A program made the position numbers and the translations under genes. From NCBI GenBank assembly GCA_001792895.1, contig MARA01000002.1, forward strand, positions 2,108,001-2,172,000: a DNA stretch of 64,000 nucleotides, written 5' to 3'. Below the pieces are notes generated by a model. That model worked only from the letters and a program-made list of their open reading frames with translations, made no database searches and was not told the DNA's origin. Below are positions 21,342 through 32,900 of the stretch, in pieces. This DNA is from Lentinus brumalis (lineage: Eukaryota; Basidiomycota; Agaricomycetes; Polyporales; Polyporaceae). Positions within the stretch are counted from its first letter, which is position 1; every line of letters starts with the position of its first letter.

Positions 21342-22280
21342 CTAATAGGGCGTGTCGAAGAGCTGCCAGCTTTGGAGTATACCCTGCCCGTCCATGAGGC
21401 ACGTACCACCACACGGCCGTGTATCCACCCGCCATACCACTAGGCTCTGCAAGGGGTCCGTCTTCGTGGGAGAGATGCGACAGAGCATTGCCGCCGCGTC
21501 GGTGAACATACGAGCTTGTGCGGTGCAGCAGTGATTCGCTGCAGGACAAGGGACAACGTCCGCGTACTCCGGCCATGAGTGTGCACTCAAGCGAATGTCA
21601 ATTCCGAGTTGGACGTAGCGCAAACAGTCGTCGGTGTCGTCAACGCTCCCATCTCCGAGCAGTGCGCGACGAGCGAAGACGAGAGAGGGAAAAGGGGTTC
21701 CAAAGTAGCTAGGGTTGACGTACGACATCTTCATGGTCGTGGATGTGCGTGCGATAGGGACGAGGGCGTCGTGTGTGTCAGCCCCGTGAAGGTGCACCTC
21801 ACCCGTTGGCGTTTGCACGCAAGCCACCGTATACAAGCCGTGGAAGGGAAGCCACAGTTGAGGGATCTCGTCAAAGTAATCGCAAGGGACGACGGAGCCG
21901 CCCTGTGCAGAAGTGAGATGGTGAAGAAGTATGGGATACGCCGTGTCGGATGCGTAAAGGTCCAGGGTTTTTGGGAGCGTGCTATCGTCGCGGAGGAGAA
22001 ACGACATGGCTGCGTCCCCTGCAATGAATGCGTCCAGGGAGTCGAGTGTCTTCATCAGCTCCGCACCATCCGGGACATAAGAATTCGCGAGCGTTTCGAG
22101 ATCGTCTGTCATGACGTCGGCAACCAGCGAGAGATATGCGGTGGCACAACGTCGTAGGCGTAGGAGAGTGCGCGTATCGAGTACATCACATATATGATGT
22201 TGGATCTGCGGTGGGAGAGTATGCATGGTCTGGCAGAGGAGTGAGATGTTGAATGAGAGGGTGTAAGATGACGAAGCCAT
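21342..22280 (-). CDS. F-box-like / nucleotidyltransferase-like paralog 1 (family B)
   Basis: A single 312-codon frame. The N-terminus LPPQIQHHICDVLDTRTLLR followed by LRRCATAYLSLVADV resembles an F-box helical bundle. The core reads FIAGDAAMSFLLRDD and TLDLYASDTAYPILLHHL. This parallels the G-(G/S)-x-A...D-x-D/Y pattern of a large unnamed Agaricomycete family that often reads VVSGSTAL...DLDIYV, itself reminiscent of pol-beta-type nucleotidyltransferases. A Cys-containing block (HCCTAQARMFTD) and a terminal CGGTC motif align with the two other family B genes. The canonical Ser of the GS motif and the second Asp are not both kept, so catalysis is doubtful. MHTLPPQ is an alternative start. Function is inferred, not established. 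Confidence 0.62.
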   Translation of the reverse strand: MASSSYTLSFNISLLCQTMHTLPPQIQHHICDVLDTRTLLRLRRCATAYLSLVADVMTDDLETLANSYVPDGAELMKTLDSLDAFIAGDAAMSFLLRDDSTLPKTLDLYASDTAYPILLHHLTSAQGGSVVPCDYFDEIPQLWLPFHGLYTVACVQTPTGEVHLHGADTHDALVPIARTSTTMKMSYVNPSYFGTPFPSLVFARRALLGDGSVDDTDDCLRYVQLGIDIRLSAHSWPEYADVVPCPAANHCCTAQARMFTDAAAMLCRISPTKTDPLQSLVVWRVDTRPCGGTCLMDGQGILQSWQLFDTPY

Positions 22281-22428
22281 GAGTGTGCTGGTAAGCTGTG
22301 AATAAGGTTCTCAGTGGCTCAGTATGCACGATCATACCAAAATGCGGGGAGCATGCTAGGGTGCTAACTTCAACAGGTCATTGTTGAATAGGTAGTCTGC
22401 GTACGTGAACATGCAGTGACAGAAGCCA

Positions 22429-23397
22429 TTATCTAGCGACCATTGAGCGTAAGCAGATCCTCCAGTCCGGAACAAGAATGTCCTGGCCACTATGACATCC
22501 CGGTCCGCACGTGTGCCCTCCTCGCCACCACGCTACAGTGACCGTCTCTACTTCCTGAGATGGTGTCATCGAAGGCAACCCTCGCTCCCGTACCGGTCTA
22601 AAGACTCCGCTGAACGAGAGGCCGTCACCGAATGCACGGATTGCAGCAGCGCAGCCTGCGGAGCGGGTGCCCGTGCACTGTCCACCCGGTGCCCACGGGC
22701 TCCAATGAAGCGCGAGGGACCACCCATTGCGAGACCAACGCTGTACTTCCTCGTCCTGTTCTTCGGGCACAGCAGAGTAGTGCTCAAGGCGAGCGGGGTT
22801 GAGGAGAGAACGTCGGGAGCGGGTGAGGGATGGATAGGCGTGCCCGTAGGAGGATGTGGATACATATGCGAATAGTGCGGTGTGCAGCTCGCAAGCGATG
22901 GGACAAAGCGGAGTACGATTCGTGCTCTGAACGACGTCAATCACTACGTCTCCCTTCGTGAAGCAGGTGACGTTGTGGACACCATCTGGCAGTGGCCCTC
23001 GACGTTTGCGGGTCTCCTCCAAGGGTACCTCGTCGAGATGTTCGTGCTCTGCGAGATGATGTACAACGGTGGGAAAGGACTCGCGAGGTGTGTAGATAGC
23101 GATCATGTAGGGGCGCTGATTTCCAGGATAGAGCACATACAATGCACCTTCGCCGCCAAGGACGGATCCGGTCGTGTCGAGTACGCGCACAAGGGCTTCG
23201 TAGTCGTTCAAAGTGTGGCGAAAGAGAGAACGAACGCGAATGTGAATAGCATTAGCGGTGTAGGCCTCTGCCAATATGGACACCTGTCTGAGACCCAGCA
23301 GGTCTTCGCCATCCAGTAATTCGACGACGGCCTTCGCGAGTTCCGGCAGGAAGCCAGGTATGAAGGAAGTATTGACTCGAATCTTCGGTGGGAGCAT
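22429..23397 (-). CDS. F-box-like / nucleotidyltransferase-like paralog 2 (family B)
   Basis: A single frame of 322 codons. F-box-like helices FLPELAKAVVELLDGEDLL and LRQVSILAEAYTANAI are followed by the core VLGGEGALYVLYPGNQ and YMIAIYTPRESFPTVVHHL, then the Cys block (GCAAAIRAFGDG) and terminal CGPGC. The architecture is the same as the genes at 21342 and 24986. The position of the first Asp of the D-x-D pair is changed (MIAIY), suggesting a catalytically degenerate copy, if the nucleotidyltransferase reading is right. It sits 148 bp upstream of its tandem relative at 21342. Possible roles as an SCF adaptor or nucleic-acid-modifying enzyme are inference only. Confidence 0.62.
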   Translation of the reverse strand: MLPPKIRVNTSFIPGFLPELAKAVVELLDGEDLLGLRQVSILAEAYTANAIHIRVRSLFRHTLNDYEALVRVLDTTGSVLGGEGALYVLYPGNQRPYMIAIYTPRESFPTVVHHLAEHEHLDEVPLEETRKRRGPLPDGVHNVTCFTKGDVVIDVVQSTNRTPLCPIACELHTALFAYVSTSSYGHAYPSLTRSRRSLLNPARLEHYSAVPEEQDEEVQRWSRNGWSLALHWSPWAPGGQCTGTRSAGCAAAIRAFGDGLSFSGVFRPVRERGLPSMTPSQEVETVTVAWWRGGHTCGPGCHSGQDILVPDWRICLRSMVAR

Positions 23398-23538
23398 TGT
23401 TCTGGTCGGACAGATGAACGGCGGATAAATTGGAGCTGCGAGTACAAGTAGTAACAGGGCTTATCATGTGCAGTCATGTGCGAATATTGGAATGACTAAC
23501 TGCCATTATTAACACAGGACCTCGATCGACAGGGACTG

Positions 23539-24620
23539 CTATAGACCGCCGCGGTATCGGCTCCCCGTGCCAAAATGTGTGCGGGTGGAGCGATGAACGA
23601 GCGTGACGGCCTGGAGCTCGAAGTTCACAGACCACGTCGCCCAGTTATCACCGGAGATGCGAACGAAAGCACATTCAACCAGGACTACGTCGCCCGGGAC
23701 AAATTCGTTCACAGCGAGTTGTCCCATATTCGACTGGAAGTCAAACGCTGCGCTGCCGTCGTATAAGTGGCGGAAGACCTGTGCGATATGTGAGCATGTG
23801 GGAGATGAGCGTTGCCGAAAGAACTCACCGACTGCGCATCTGGCATATTGGCAGCGGCGGTGAGGACATCTTCGATGAGCTTTTTGTCCTCTGTGATGGC
23901 AACGGTCAGAATAGAGAGCGATTCGGGTGTCCACATGATACGTACTCGACTTCGGCGACGTGCGGCGATTCAAAGCCGCCAAACGGAGGCGGTCGCATTC
24001 GCGTAGGAGTTCAACCTTCACGGTGAGGCACGGATTGTGGCCTGGTCCAATGTGGTACAGGACCTCGTGGAGACAGCCGATGACCCAGATAGACACTTCT
24101 GTGTTTCCCACACAGAGCTGGCGTTCTCGGGCACCTCCACCCCAGGTGGCGTTAGGGGGAAGCGCACCAAGAGGGTAGATGCCGACGATTGGATCTGCGA
24201 AGCGCGCCATTGCGTCTAGCTTACTGTGAACGTGTTATGGAAGTACGAGTTGGTAGACGTTGTCTTACTTACAAGAAATCACGCATTGTCGTGGTGACTG
24301 CAATCGGACGTGGAAGTACGAGCACGTCTTTGCGATCAATGCTGGCGAAGTCGTTCTCGGCCGAGCAGATTGTGCAGCCCGAGGTTCGGAGCTGGGGAAA
24401 GTCAGACCGGAACGCTTAGTGCACGATCCTGTGGCATGCTTACCTAGCGCGAGATGTTCGTGACGGTGGCATTGCGACTTCATCCGAGTCAGAGTTACTG
24501 AGGACGAGCACGCTTAAAGCAGGGTTGGCAAAGTTCTGGCAAAGTCGTTGGGGCAAAATTTGTCTGTTGTGCCTCGGAGCTAGCGTTGGGTGTTCCCGAT
24601 GCATCGGGAAATGGAGGACA
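23539..24620 (-). CDS. Hypothetical protein, family A member 4
   Basis: The C-terminal two thirds are clear: an exon with ARFADPIVGIYPLGALPPN, RERQLCVGNTEVSIWVIG and CLTVKVELLRECDRL, then KKLIEDVLTAAANMPDA, then a final exon with VFRHLYDGSAAFDF, PGDVVLVECAFVR and WSVNFELQAVTLV, stop at 23539. Introns of 45-60 nt with GT-AG ends join these in frame. They align block by block with the gene at 15794-16947. The 5' part is less sure. An upstream exon near 24260-24420 reads plausibly (KDVLVLPRPIAVTTTM), but no splice to a confident ATG was found. The start given is approximate, and a frame error is possible. Function unknown. Confidence 0.58.
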
Positions 24621-24985
24621 CAGACGATACGCTAGGATGTTCTCGACTGTACGATCAGGACGATCGAGCGAGAGTTCCGACATCGGTGTGAGGTCATCGA
24701 AAGTGAAGACGACTGCGCAGCTTGAGGGTGGGTGGCAGGGATGGGCGCCACATGCTGCAAGCTGGTTTTGGGGTCGGCGGAGAGGTGGAATGCTCTGTCT
24801 GCTAAACGGCTTGACATCTCGCGTCGGACGGAGCAAGAGCCCGGCAGACAAGTCGAGGACGGAGGTCGGAAGCGGAACTGGACCGTTGAATGTTGCACTA
24901 TAAGGTGGAAGAGAAAAAAATTATCGAGCGTAATTTGAGGGATATATGTCCGCCTCAAGGTGCACACGATGGTGTCGCTCAGACC
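24621..24985. promoter_or_regulatory. Divergent region between family A member 4 and family B paralog 3
   Basis: Open frames on both strands cross this stretch but show no domain and do not splice convincingly into either neighbour. Probably promoter sequence, possibly with unrecognised 5' exon of the minus-strand gene. Confidence 0.4.
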
Positions 24986-26032
24986 ATGCCCTGTCAGTCT
25001 CGGTGAGTTGCTAGACGATCAGCGTATGTGAAGTACCACTGACCTGGTATAGCCCGTTACCGCTAAGCGTCTTGAAGGACGTGACCACACACACCGATGC
25101 ATACGCATGTCTCGAACCACTCTCTCGAGCTTCTCGCACACTGCGTCGATTTGCATCAGCAGAGTTCCGCAGGCGCCACAGGTCCATATTTGAAGGGTAA
25201 GTGGCGATGGTAAAGCGGCATGGTAATGCACTTACACGTGTATAGGATCACGACAGACGTGGACGGCTTGTTCACGGCAATGCGCCGACTGGACGCGGTC
25301 CTCGGTGGTTCGGCCGTGGTACAGCTTGTGTGTCCTATCTTCGACGACGTGAACGACTACGACTTCTTTGTCCCCTTGTCTGGGGTCGAGGAGCTGGTCA
25401 ATCACTTCGTGAGTAAGGACACGTATGAGCAAGTCGACGAGAAGAGCTACCCCAGTTTCAATGGATGCGTGGTCGATGACGTGCGCTACCTCTCTGGTAT
25501 AGCGAAGCAAGTCACGCTTGTCGGACGGGGCCGTAGGATCGACATTATCGGGGTTGGCATTGGGGATGAATGGGACAGTGTTCTGCTGCCTATCGCGTCA
25601 TCGTGGACGACCTTACTGTTCAACTACTCAACGGCGGACTGGGTCGTGGTCGGATATCCCTCGCTGACCCTGTATGGGAGAGGCTTGATCCAGTGGGGGA
25701 GAGCGTACCATCCGTCCTTCCCTGAAGGGACTCGCCTGGTAGAGTTGGAGAAGTATACGGCGAGGGGGTTCGAATTTCAGACTCACGCAGACGAGTGGGA
25801 CGTCGACTGCAACGGGAACATTAGGCCGTGCACTCGAAGCTGGGTTTGTCCTTTGATGATGAGGAGTTTCCGAGACGGTGGTTGCCTGAGGATTGCCGTC
25901 GGCGGTGGTGTCGACTCAGTCCCAGAAGTGAAGTGGAGGTTTGGCGGAGTTCGCTGTCCTGAGGGTTGCGATGAGAAGAACCCAGATAGAGCGTATAGCG
26001 AGGTGCATGTCGTGTGGTGTGCATGTATGTAG
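24986..26032 (+). CDS. F-box-like / nucleotidyltransferase-like paralog 3 (family B)
   Basis: Three exons: 24986-25002, 25053-25196 and 25246-26032, joined by GT-AG introns in phase, about 315 residues. The F-box-like start PLPLSVLKDVTTHTDAYACL is followed by SRASRTLRRFASAEF, then VLGGSAVVQLVCP and the best-preserved D-x-D-like core of the three paralogs, DYDFFVPLSGVEELVNHF. Later come IASSWTTLLFNYST, the Cys block (PCTRSWVCPLMMRSFRDG) and the terminal CPEGC motif. The frame across both introns is kept and the stop is at 26030-26032. It is divergent from the family A gene ending at 23539. It would be the member to test for activity, since GG-S-A and D-x-D are both present; enzymatic function remains inference. 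Confidence 0.66.
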
Positions 26033-26244
26033 GCAGAGTGTTGTGTTGGTGAGGGATGAAGTTGTTGACTATGATTCAGATCGCGGTCCGCACATAGCAT
26101 GGTCACGTGAAGCTTCTTGAAGCCGATGTGTTCGGACAGGTTTAGAGTGGCAGCAATCGACATATGAGGGGCGTATGGATTGCACGACGAGTATAGTCGT
26201 AAGAGCGCTGCATGTATATCGAGAGGCGAAAGCCTGGTAGTCTA

Positions 26245-26684
26245 CTACATAGGGTTCCTGCTGTCTCGGAATGCGATGAGCATGATCCGCTCGAGGTAGT
26301 GCGCAACCACACGGGCGACAGACCGCCGCACACTCTCCCAGAAGCGAGTGTGCGAATCTTGAACGAAGTTCTGCACGAGTCGAACCCGCAGTCCGACGCG
26401 GTCGTCGTGGCCTCGCGGTCGGACGGAGAACGACAGAAGGATGTGGATCTTGCGTTCGGTTGAGACAATGTCGAGATCCAGCGAGAGATCAAATGTATGC
26501 TCACCGGTTCGTCAGTGACAGACGTGTGTAAGATCCGCCTAAGCTCTCCCTGCAGGACAGGGTCTTCGAGAAATATGTCGGCGGACAGCGAGCAGTGATT
26601 GAAGACGGGGTCACCGACGGTGAGGTCCGGCAGCGGCATAGAGCCGTCCGTCTCGCTGGATGACAAGTTCGTGATGTTATCCAT
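26245..26684 (-). CDS. Small hypothetical protein downstream of the Helitron gene
   Basis: The ATG near 26684 opens MDNITNLSSSETDGSMPLP and reads to TDEP. A GTGAGC donor with a CTCAAC branch-like motif and a CAAG acceptor would join in phase to IHILLSFSVRPRG and WESVRRSVARVVAHYLERI, stop at 26245; about 125 residues. Alternatively a single-base frame change lets the intervening sequence (HTFDLSLDLDIVS) be coding. I recognise no domain. It lies between the family B gene and the Helitron gene on the Helitron strand. It could be a cargo gene near the element's 3' end, but element ends were not found. Confidence 0.45.
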
Positions 26685-26952
26685 CTTGCAGGGTAGCACG
26701 TCCGCGGATGCTCTATAAGGAGTGCTGGTGAGTATCTGGAGATGGTGCAAACCACAAGTGCTAACGTACCCCTAGTGATCCATGACGATCGTGATCGGAG
26801 GTAAAATGGAGCCACATTGGTGTGTGCCCCAGTTTTCGGTTGAGAGAAAGGAAGTGATATGGAGTTGAGGGTGTGAATTCGACCGTGCTCCAGGCGTCAG
26901 TGTAGTGAGCGGAGAGGAAGCTAAGTACAGACGCAACGGGTGGGCACGGTAG

Positions 26953-29900
26953 TCACTGGAGGAGCGCATATACGTAGTGCGAGGCCAAGAGCGAGCGTGA
27001 GGACAGGACAGATGAAGGCCGAGAGATGCAGGCTGAATCTGGGATGCAATTTCGACCAGTGACCGCGCCGTCGTGGAACCAGCAACCGCCTTGTCGATCG
27101 AAATATCGGGCCGTGAAGTGGGCATGGCCACAATAGATAGTGCCGCAGAGGCGCCATGTAAATCCCTGATTCCCGATAAGTATGCAGATCTCGTCATCGG
27201 GCATGATTGTTCCAGCGGTGACGGATTCCAGGACAAGCACAGGTGGCGGCGTCAACAGAGTGGTGATTGTCGGCGAGTGTATACCGCAACGGACACAAGC
27301 TGAAGGATATCCTGAGTTCAGTAAGATGTCCACGTACTCCTGCGAACGTATCTTCTGTCGATCAGGGAAGTGTTGGCGGTACAGAACATCGCCAAGGACC
27401 CATACGTAGGATTCTGACATGCGAGAGGCGTTATCGTTGACAAGGCCGCATGACGTGCACGTTGATACTGCGCGTGAGTAGGAAGTGGGGCATGTGAGAA
27501 GCAGATAGAAGACCTCGGCGGCTGACACTCTGCGCTCACCATGGCGCGGAAATCGTTCTGGGGAGACCCCATGTAGAACATCTCGGATGAGATCCCGACA
27601 AAGATCCAGAGCGGCAGGAATCCGACGGGCGGTGGGGAAGTGCTGGCGCATCAGATTGAGCAGTGCATTATCGGGAGCAACACCTGCGAGCCACGAATCT
27701 CCGAAGTCGACGTAAAGGTCCAGAGGATGGTCAGCACGGCGTCATAACCTGAACTAGAGTTGCAGCGGTCCAAGGAGATGCCATGGCGGCCAGCCTGGAG
27801 TGACTGGGACTGAGAGTTATGAGATTGAGCCTCTGGAAAGGTCGATTCGTGAGCGTCAGTAGGACGTGTTGAGAAACCGTGATCACCAGTGATAGGTTGG
27901 ATGTCATATGGAGCTTGGTCGCGCACAGCTTGGGGGTTCTTTCTTTTCGGTGCTCTAGATGGTGACCAATTCTCCGCGGCTGCACGTTTTGTCCCGCGCG
28001 AAGGAGGACTACTGTCAGCCTGTGACGTGATGGCTGCGGGCAACGCTGCAGACAGGTCTATAGAAGGGGTAAGTTCGGAGGCCGGAGCCTGTGACCAGTC
28101 AAGTGCAGGATGAACGTGAGGTGGTACGAACCTGTCGCCCTTCCAAGCACGAAATGTCTTTAGGAGCGCGGCCCGAGAATTGCCGTGAACGCTGGGAGGT
28201 AAGGATCCCGATAAAGAGGATTCCGTTATGAAGTCCAAGAGTTCGAGCTCCCGAAATTCACGGCGGAGCGAGCTTGAAGCGCCGCGAGTTATCTTCGAGG
28301 TGTCGAAAGTGTCTAGGATAAGAGTTCCCGCAAGCGAAGAGCTTCTCGAGAGACATGTATAGATCGATTGGTGGTTTTTGCAGTACTTGAGATGGCAAAC
28401 ATTGTGATCGCGAGTTTGTCCCTGGCAAGCGAAGTCCGTAACTGCGAAGTTAGGCAGGACCATCACCTGTGCACGCTGGACGTCAACAGCAATGTCATCA
28501 GCCGGGAGGATGCAGCGCACGGTCTTCTTGGTCTTTGTCAAAGGTATTACATTCGGCGGTAGCCCGGGTAGCTGGACAGGTCTGGGAGGGTTCGTCAATT
28601 CCACGAAGAGCGTGTCGAGGGTCAGTTTGCCGCAGGGCATGCGATGAGCATCCCATTTCACGACTCGCGCCTGAGCGCCGTTTGTGGCGCAGAGCTCCGT
28701 GGCCTCGTTGAACTTGAGGATGACGGGCATACCGATGCACAGCTGGAGAACACCTGCATGATGATCGGTCAGAGTGGGAGGGATGCTCCATAGAGCTTCT
28801 TGTATACGAGGTGCGATAACATTACTCTGACGGACGGGGTCCACCACGGCATCATATGCCTTTTGAGCCTGCCGGATTGATGAGCCGTCCTTATTTTTGC
28901 CCCAGAGATCTTGTGAGTAGAAGCTCACGAGGGGAACATTACGAGCACGCGCATACTCACGTACACGGTCGGCGTTGATGGCATCGCGAAACGCATTGAA
29001 CGCGGTAATGATTGGAACCTCTCGAAAGCGCTCGGTATGGAGCTCGTGGCCTCCCTTGACAGGATCGTGCACTCGAGTAAGGAGAAGCGCTATGTCGTCT
29101 TTCGTGCAGCGTGCGAAACGCATGTTTTCAAGTGCGCGCCGGAATTGAACGTCTTCTTGGGACAGCCCGTTCTGTCGCATGTTCTTCCTAAGGATCACGA
29201 CAGTTGTGAATTGGTGCCAAAGAGCCTTACCAATGGCACACCGCTGAGCGTATTGGGACGACGCACTGGACCACTCCCCAACGGTGTGGCTGTACAGAGC
29301 GGGAGACCGCCGTCCAGGAGGTGGAAGCTGGGCGAAATCTCCTGCCAAGATAATGCTCTTGCCTCCGAAGGTGTGTCCTGAATCAGGGAATGCCTTAGAC
29401 AGACGAGAATTGATGTGGAAAAAGTCAACACATGATACCATGGATACTTCGTCGAGGAAAATGAGATCAACGCGCTGAAGCCGACTGCGAAGCTTCTCCA
29501 GGGAGGTCACTGTCGAGGGTTTGTCCTCAGATGGTAGGGAGAGACCGAGAATGGAATGGTAAGTAGAACCGTCGATGAGAGACGCACTGCTTCCGGTAGG
29601 GCCTAGGACGATGAAACGGTAAGCTTCATTTCGAGCCTTCAGAAAATCCATAATGGCGCGCAATACACGGGACTTGCCGGTTCCACCCATACCTCCAAGA
29701 TACATACGCATAGGTTGCGCTTCGTGGTGGTGAAGATGCCGTGCTATGATTTCAAAAGCGCGTCGCTGCTCAGTGTTAAGAGTGAACTGTTCGATAACAG
29801 TGTGCAAGAGCACGAGATGAGGATCTTGAAGACTGCGACCGATCAGGATATGTTGACCTCGTAGTGCTGCCAAGTCGTGTGAGCTAATGACCTGAACTAA

Positions 29901-32900
29901 ACCCGCCCAGGGAGGTACGGACGTGGAGTGGTCAGAGTGAGGAGTCGGTCCACATGTAGTAGTGGGCGTCATGCCTTGTCGCTCCTTCACAACCGCCTGG
30001 CGGGCTGCAGCCACAAGCGCTTTCCATTCCATAGGCGACTTGGAAACTGACAGAGTAGGTGTTGTGACCGGAAGAGGAGGGGCTGGCGAGGTTGTCGGCT
30101 CTCCGCAGTGCAACAGCGATCGCATAGCATCCATCTGAAAGTTGATTTTAGCGGAACGCTTACCCACGGCGCCTTCCACAAGCAGATCGACAAGGGATGT
30201 CTCAGTGTGTTCGTACTCGTCATTGTCAGGGACAAAGGGAAGATGGTCGAACTGACCAGAGTTGCAGGCGGCTCCTACTCTCTGATCACCGTATACAGAT
30301 GTGAGACCCGCAGCGCGCCGTTGAGCGGAGTAGTCATCTCTGGCGTCGAGGCACTCATAAAGCAGGTTCATATTACGCATGACAGTTTCGTGATCTGGCC
30401 GGAATACAGTGCGCTGGAACGCAGCAGACCACGGTTCTCCTTGACGGTGCAAATCAGTTCCTGCGCGCCATCCTGAGGGATTGAAGATGGTCATCATAAC
30501 TTTGCAATACTCGTCGCGGTCCCCACGGTCGGGACGGGGCAACGATTTCCCTACGAAATTGAGAACATAGGACTTGGAGTCGTCTCGGAGATAAACCCCA
30601 TGAGTTGCGCGTAACGGATGACCAGGCATAAATCGGTATGCATGACCTTTAGGTGGTGGCGGAAGGTCATCATCGTCCCCCTCATCGTCGGAACTGACAT
30701 CGTCTTCGTGGTCTTCTTCTGAATATTCGCCGGAATCTTCATCAGGGACGTGTTCAGGCGATGCAGGCAAGACATCAGCGTCTTTCTTCCGGAGTTTTCG
30801 CACGTCGGTACGTCGCAGAAAGTCGTACAGCGACCACTCCGAGAAGAAGGAGGGACGATATACATAGTCGTTCACACGGTTGAGCTGTACTACGCCGCGT
30901 GAAGTGTAACCAAGTACAACACGGTCCTCACCGTCAACTTCGGTGGGCACAGTCGTCATGTCCGAAGGGAAGTCACTCTGCATGATAGTGAGTACATAAG
31001 AGTACCAGTAGAACACCTTGAAAGTACGGTTAGTATAATGGTCCGAGAAGCCGAGCAAGTGACTGCAGACAGACGGACCTCCAATCTCAGAGCCAGAGGT
31101 GAGCGCGTTCACGATCTTGACAATGAGTGACCGCGCGGCATACTCTCTATCACTGTCACCTGGAACGAGTATCTCGGTGTTCTTGTCCAGAACGGCGCGC
31201 ACGGTTTGGAAGAAAGTATTCGTATTCAAGCTGGTTTTTGTCACATAGTCAGTGACATAGGCCACAACCGCTTTGACTTGGGTGCCTGACAGAAGGCATG
31301 TAACGTCAGAGTTACAGCGTAAAAGATAAGACAAGTATGGATTGAACGTATTCACCCATTGTTCTCTCTTAGCGAACCGAATAGCACCTGTAGCTCTGTC
31401 AACCTCGGTGCATGGGAAGGATTCACGAGGGAAACGCGCCTTGCAGTATCCTTTGTCGGATTTCCCTTTCCAGCAGCCCTTCCCATGGTTCGGATCATGC
31501 CGGTTTGAACGGAACAGAATTTCGTCCACATCGACTCGAAACTTGCAGTCCCACTGTGCGTATCTGTCGGGGTCGTCAGGAGGGGCAATGGGCAGCTCTA
31601 CCACAGGGTCGCGTACACCGAGCTTCATACGAACACTGGGAACTAAGTCACCGTCGTCGGTGCGTTTGAGATATTGTTCCTCTAGTCGGCTAGACAGTTG
31701 CTCGCCGTTCTCCTGCAGGTAGTCACCGCTATGACACTGCTCGAGCCAAGTCAGGAGAGCACTCTCAAAAGAGGCGTCTGCCAGGATACGATCGCGTATT
31801 TCCTGTGGAGCAATGGAGCCTTTAATCCAGAGCAAAGTATGTAGATGGAGAGTCTTGCGACCTTGCTCTTCGACAGTGCCGTAGTACGCCTCAGTGGGAC
31901 CAAACAATCCAGTTTCCTCTGAGTCAGCCTTTAGGATCGTGGAAGTGAATAGAGTAACGACCTTGTTGAAGAAACGAGCTGCGCCCACCGGATTGCTGGC
32001 GATGGCACGCAGACGATCATTGCTTCCAGGAAGGGGCGGATCGGTCCTGAGCAAGTCGATGTCTTCGCCACAATAATAAAGACATAGTGGATTTTTGAAG
32101 TCAGCGGGCGCAAACGTGATGAAAAAGACAGGGACACCAATTGCATAAATGAGACTTTTGATTTCGTTACGCTGATACTTACGAGCAGTATGAGAGCCTT
32201 GTACGTGGCCTGCTACGTGGTCGACGAAGGTCATGAGCTCAAAACAAGCTCTCTCCGCGTCGGTCTCCGGTGTGACATACGTAGAGGTTTTGCCGCGCTC
32301 GATAAGTGAGTCCAAAGCGTTGCGATCAAGGGAGAGGATTTTGTCTGCGACGTGCTGGAAGTTCTTACGCGCGGTTAGGAGATAACCTCCTTGTGCACTA
32401 GCGCGGATTTGATCCTGATTGAAGACGATGAAAGGGAAGCATCGGTCTGTTTGAAACCGACGGTCGGCGTATAACAGTTTAGCACGTACTTGCGGAGTTT
32501 TCCGAATGCAAGTTGACATTCGGCTGTTGCTGAAACCACCAAGGCCGTACGGATACAGCCAAGGGAACATCGAAGGGAAAAGGTCTGGATTGTGGTATAT
32601 ACTTTGAGGAGTGTGGTCATGGCCGTACGCAAGAACATGGCCTCCGTTATCAAAATGACGGAGAGCCGCTGTGATTTTGGCCTCGTACGTCATATTGACA
32701 AATTCCGCGCTACTCAAACCATGCACGGTGAAGAGGCATTCACCGTCGTCTACAGTCCGTTCGTTGATCGCTTCGTAGACAGCGAGAGACTCGTCCGGAG
32801 CGGAGGAAGAGGTGTGGCGGTACAAGATACCGACGGGTGGCTCGTTGTCTGCGTAAGTCGCGAGGTTCTCGTGTGAGATTCGGACGTCGTGGTACACGAC

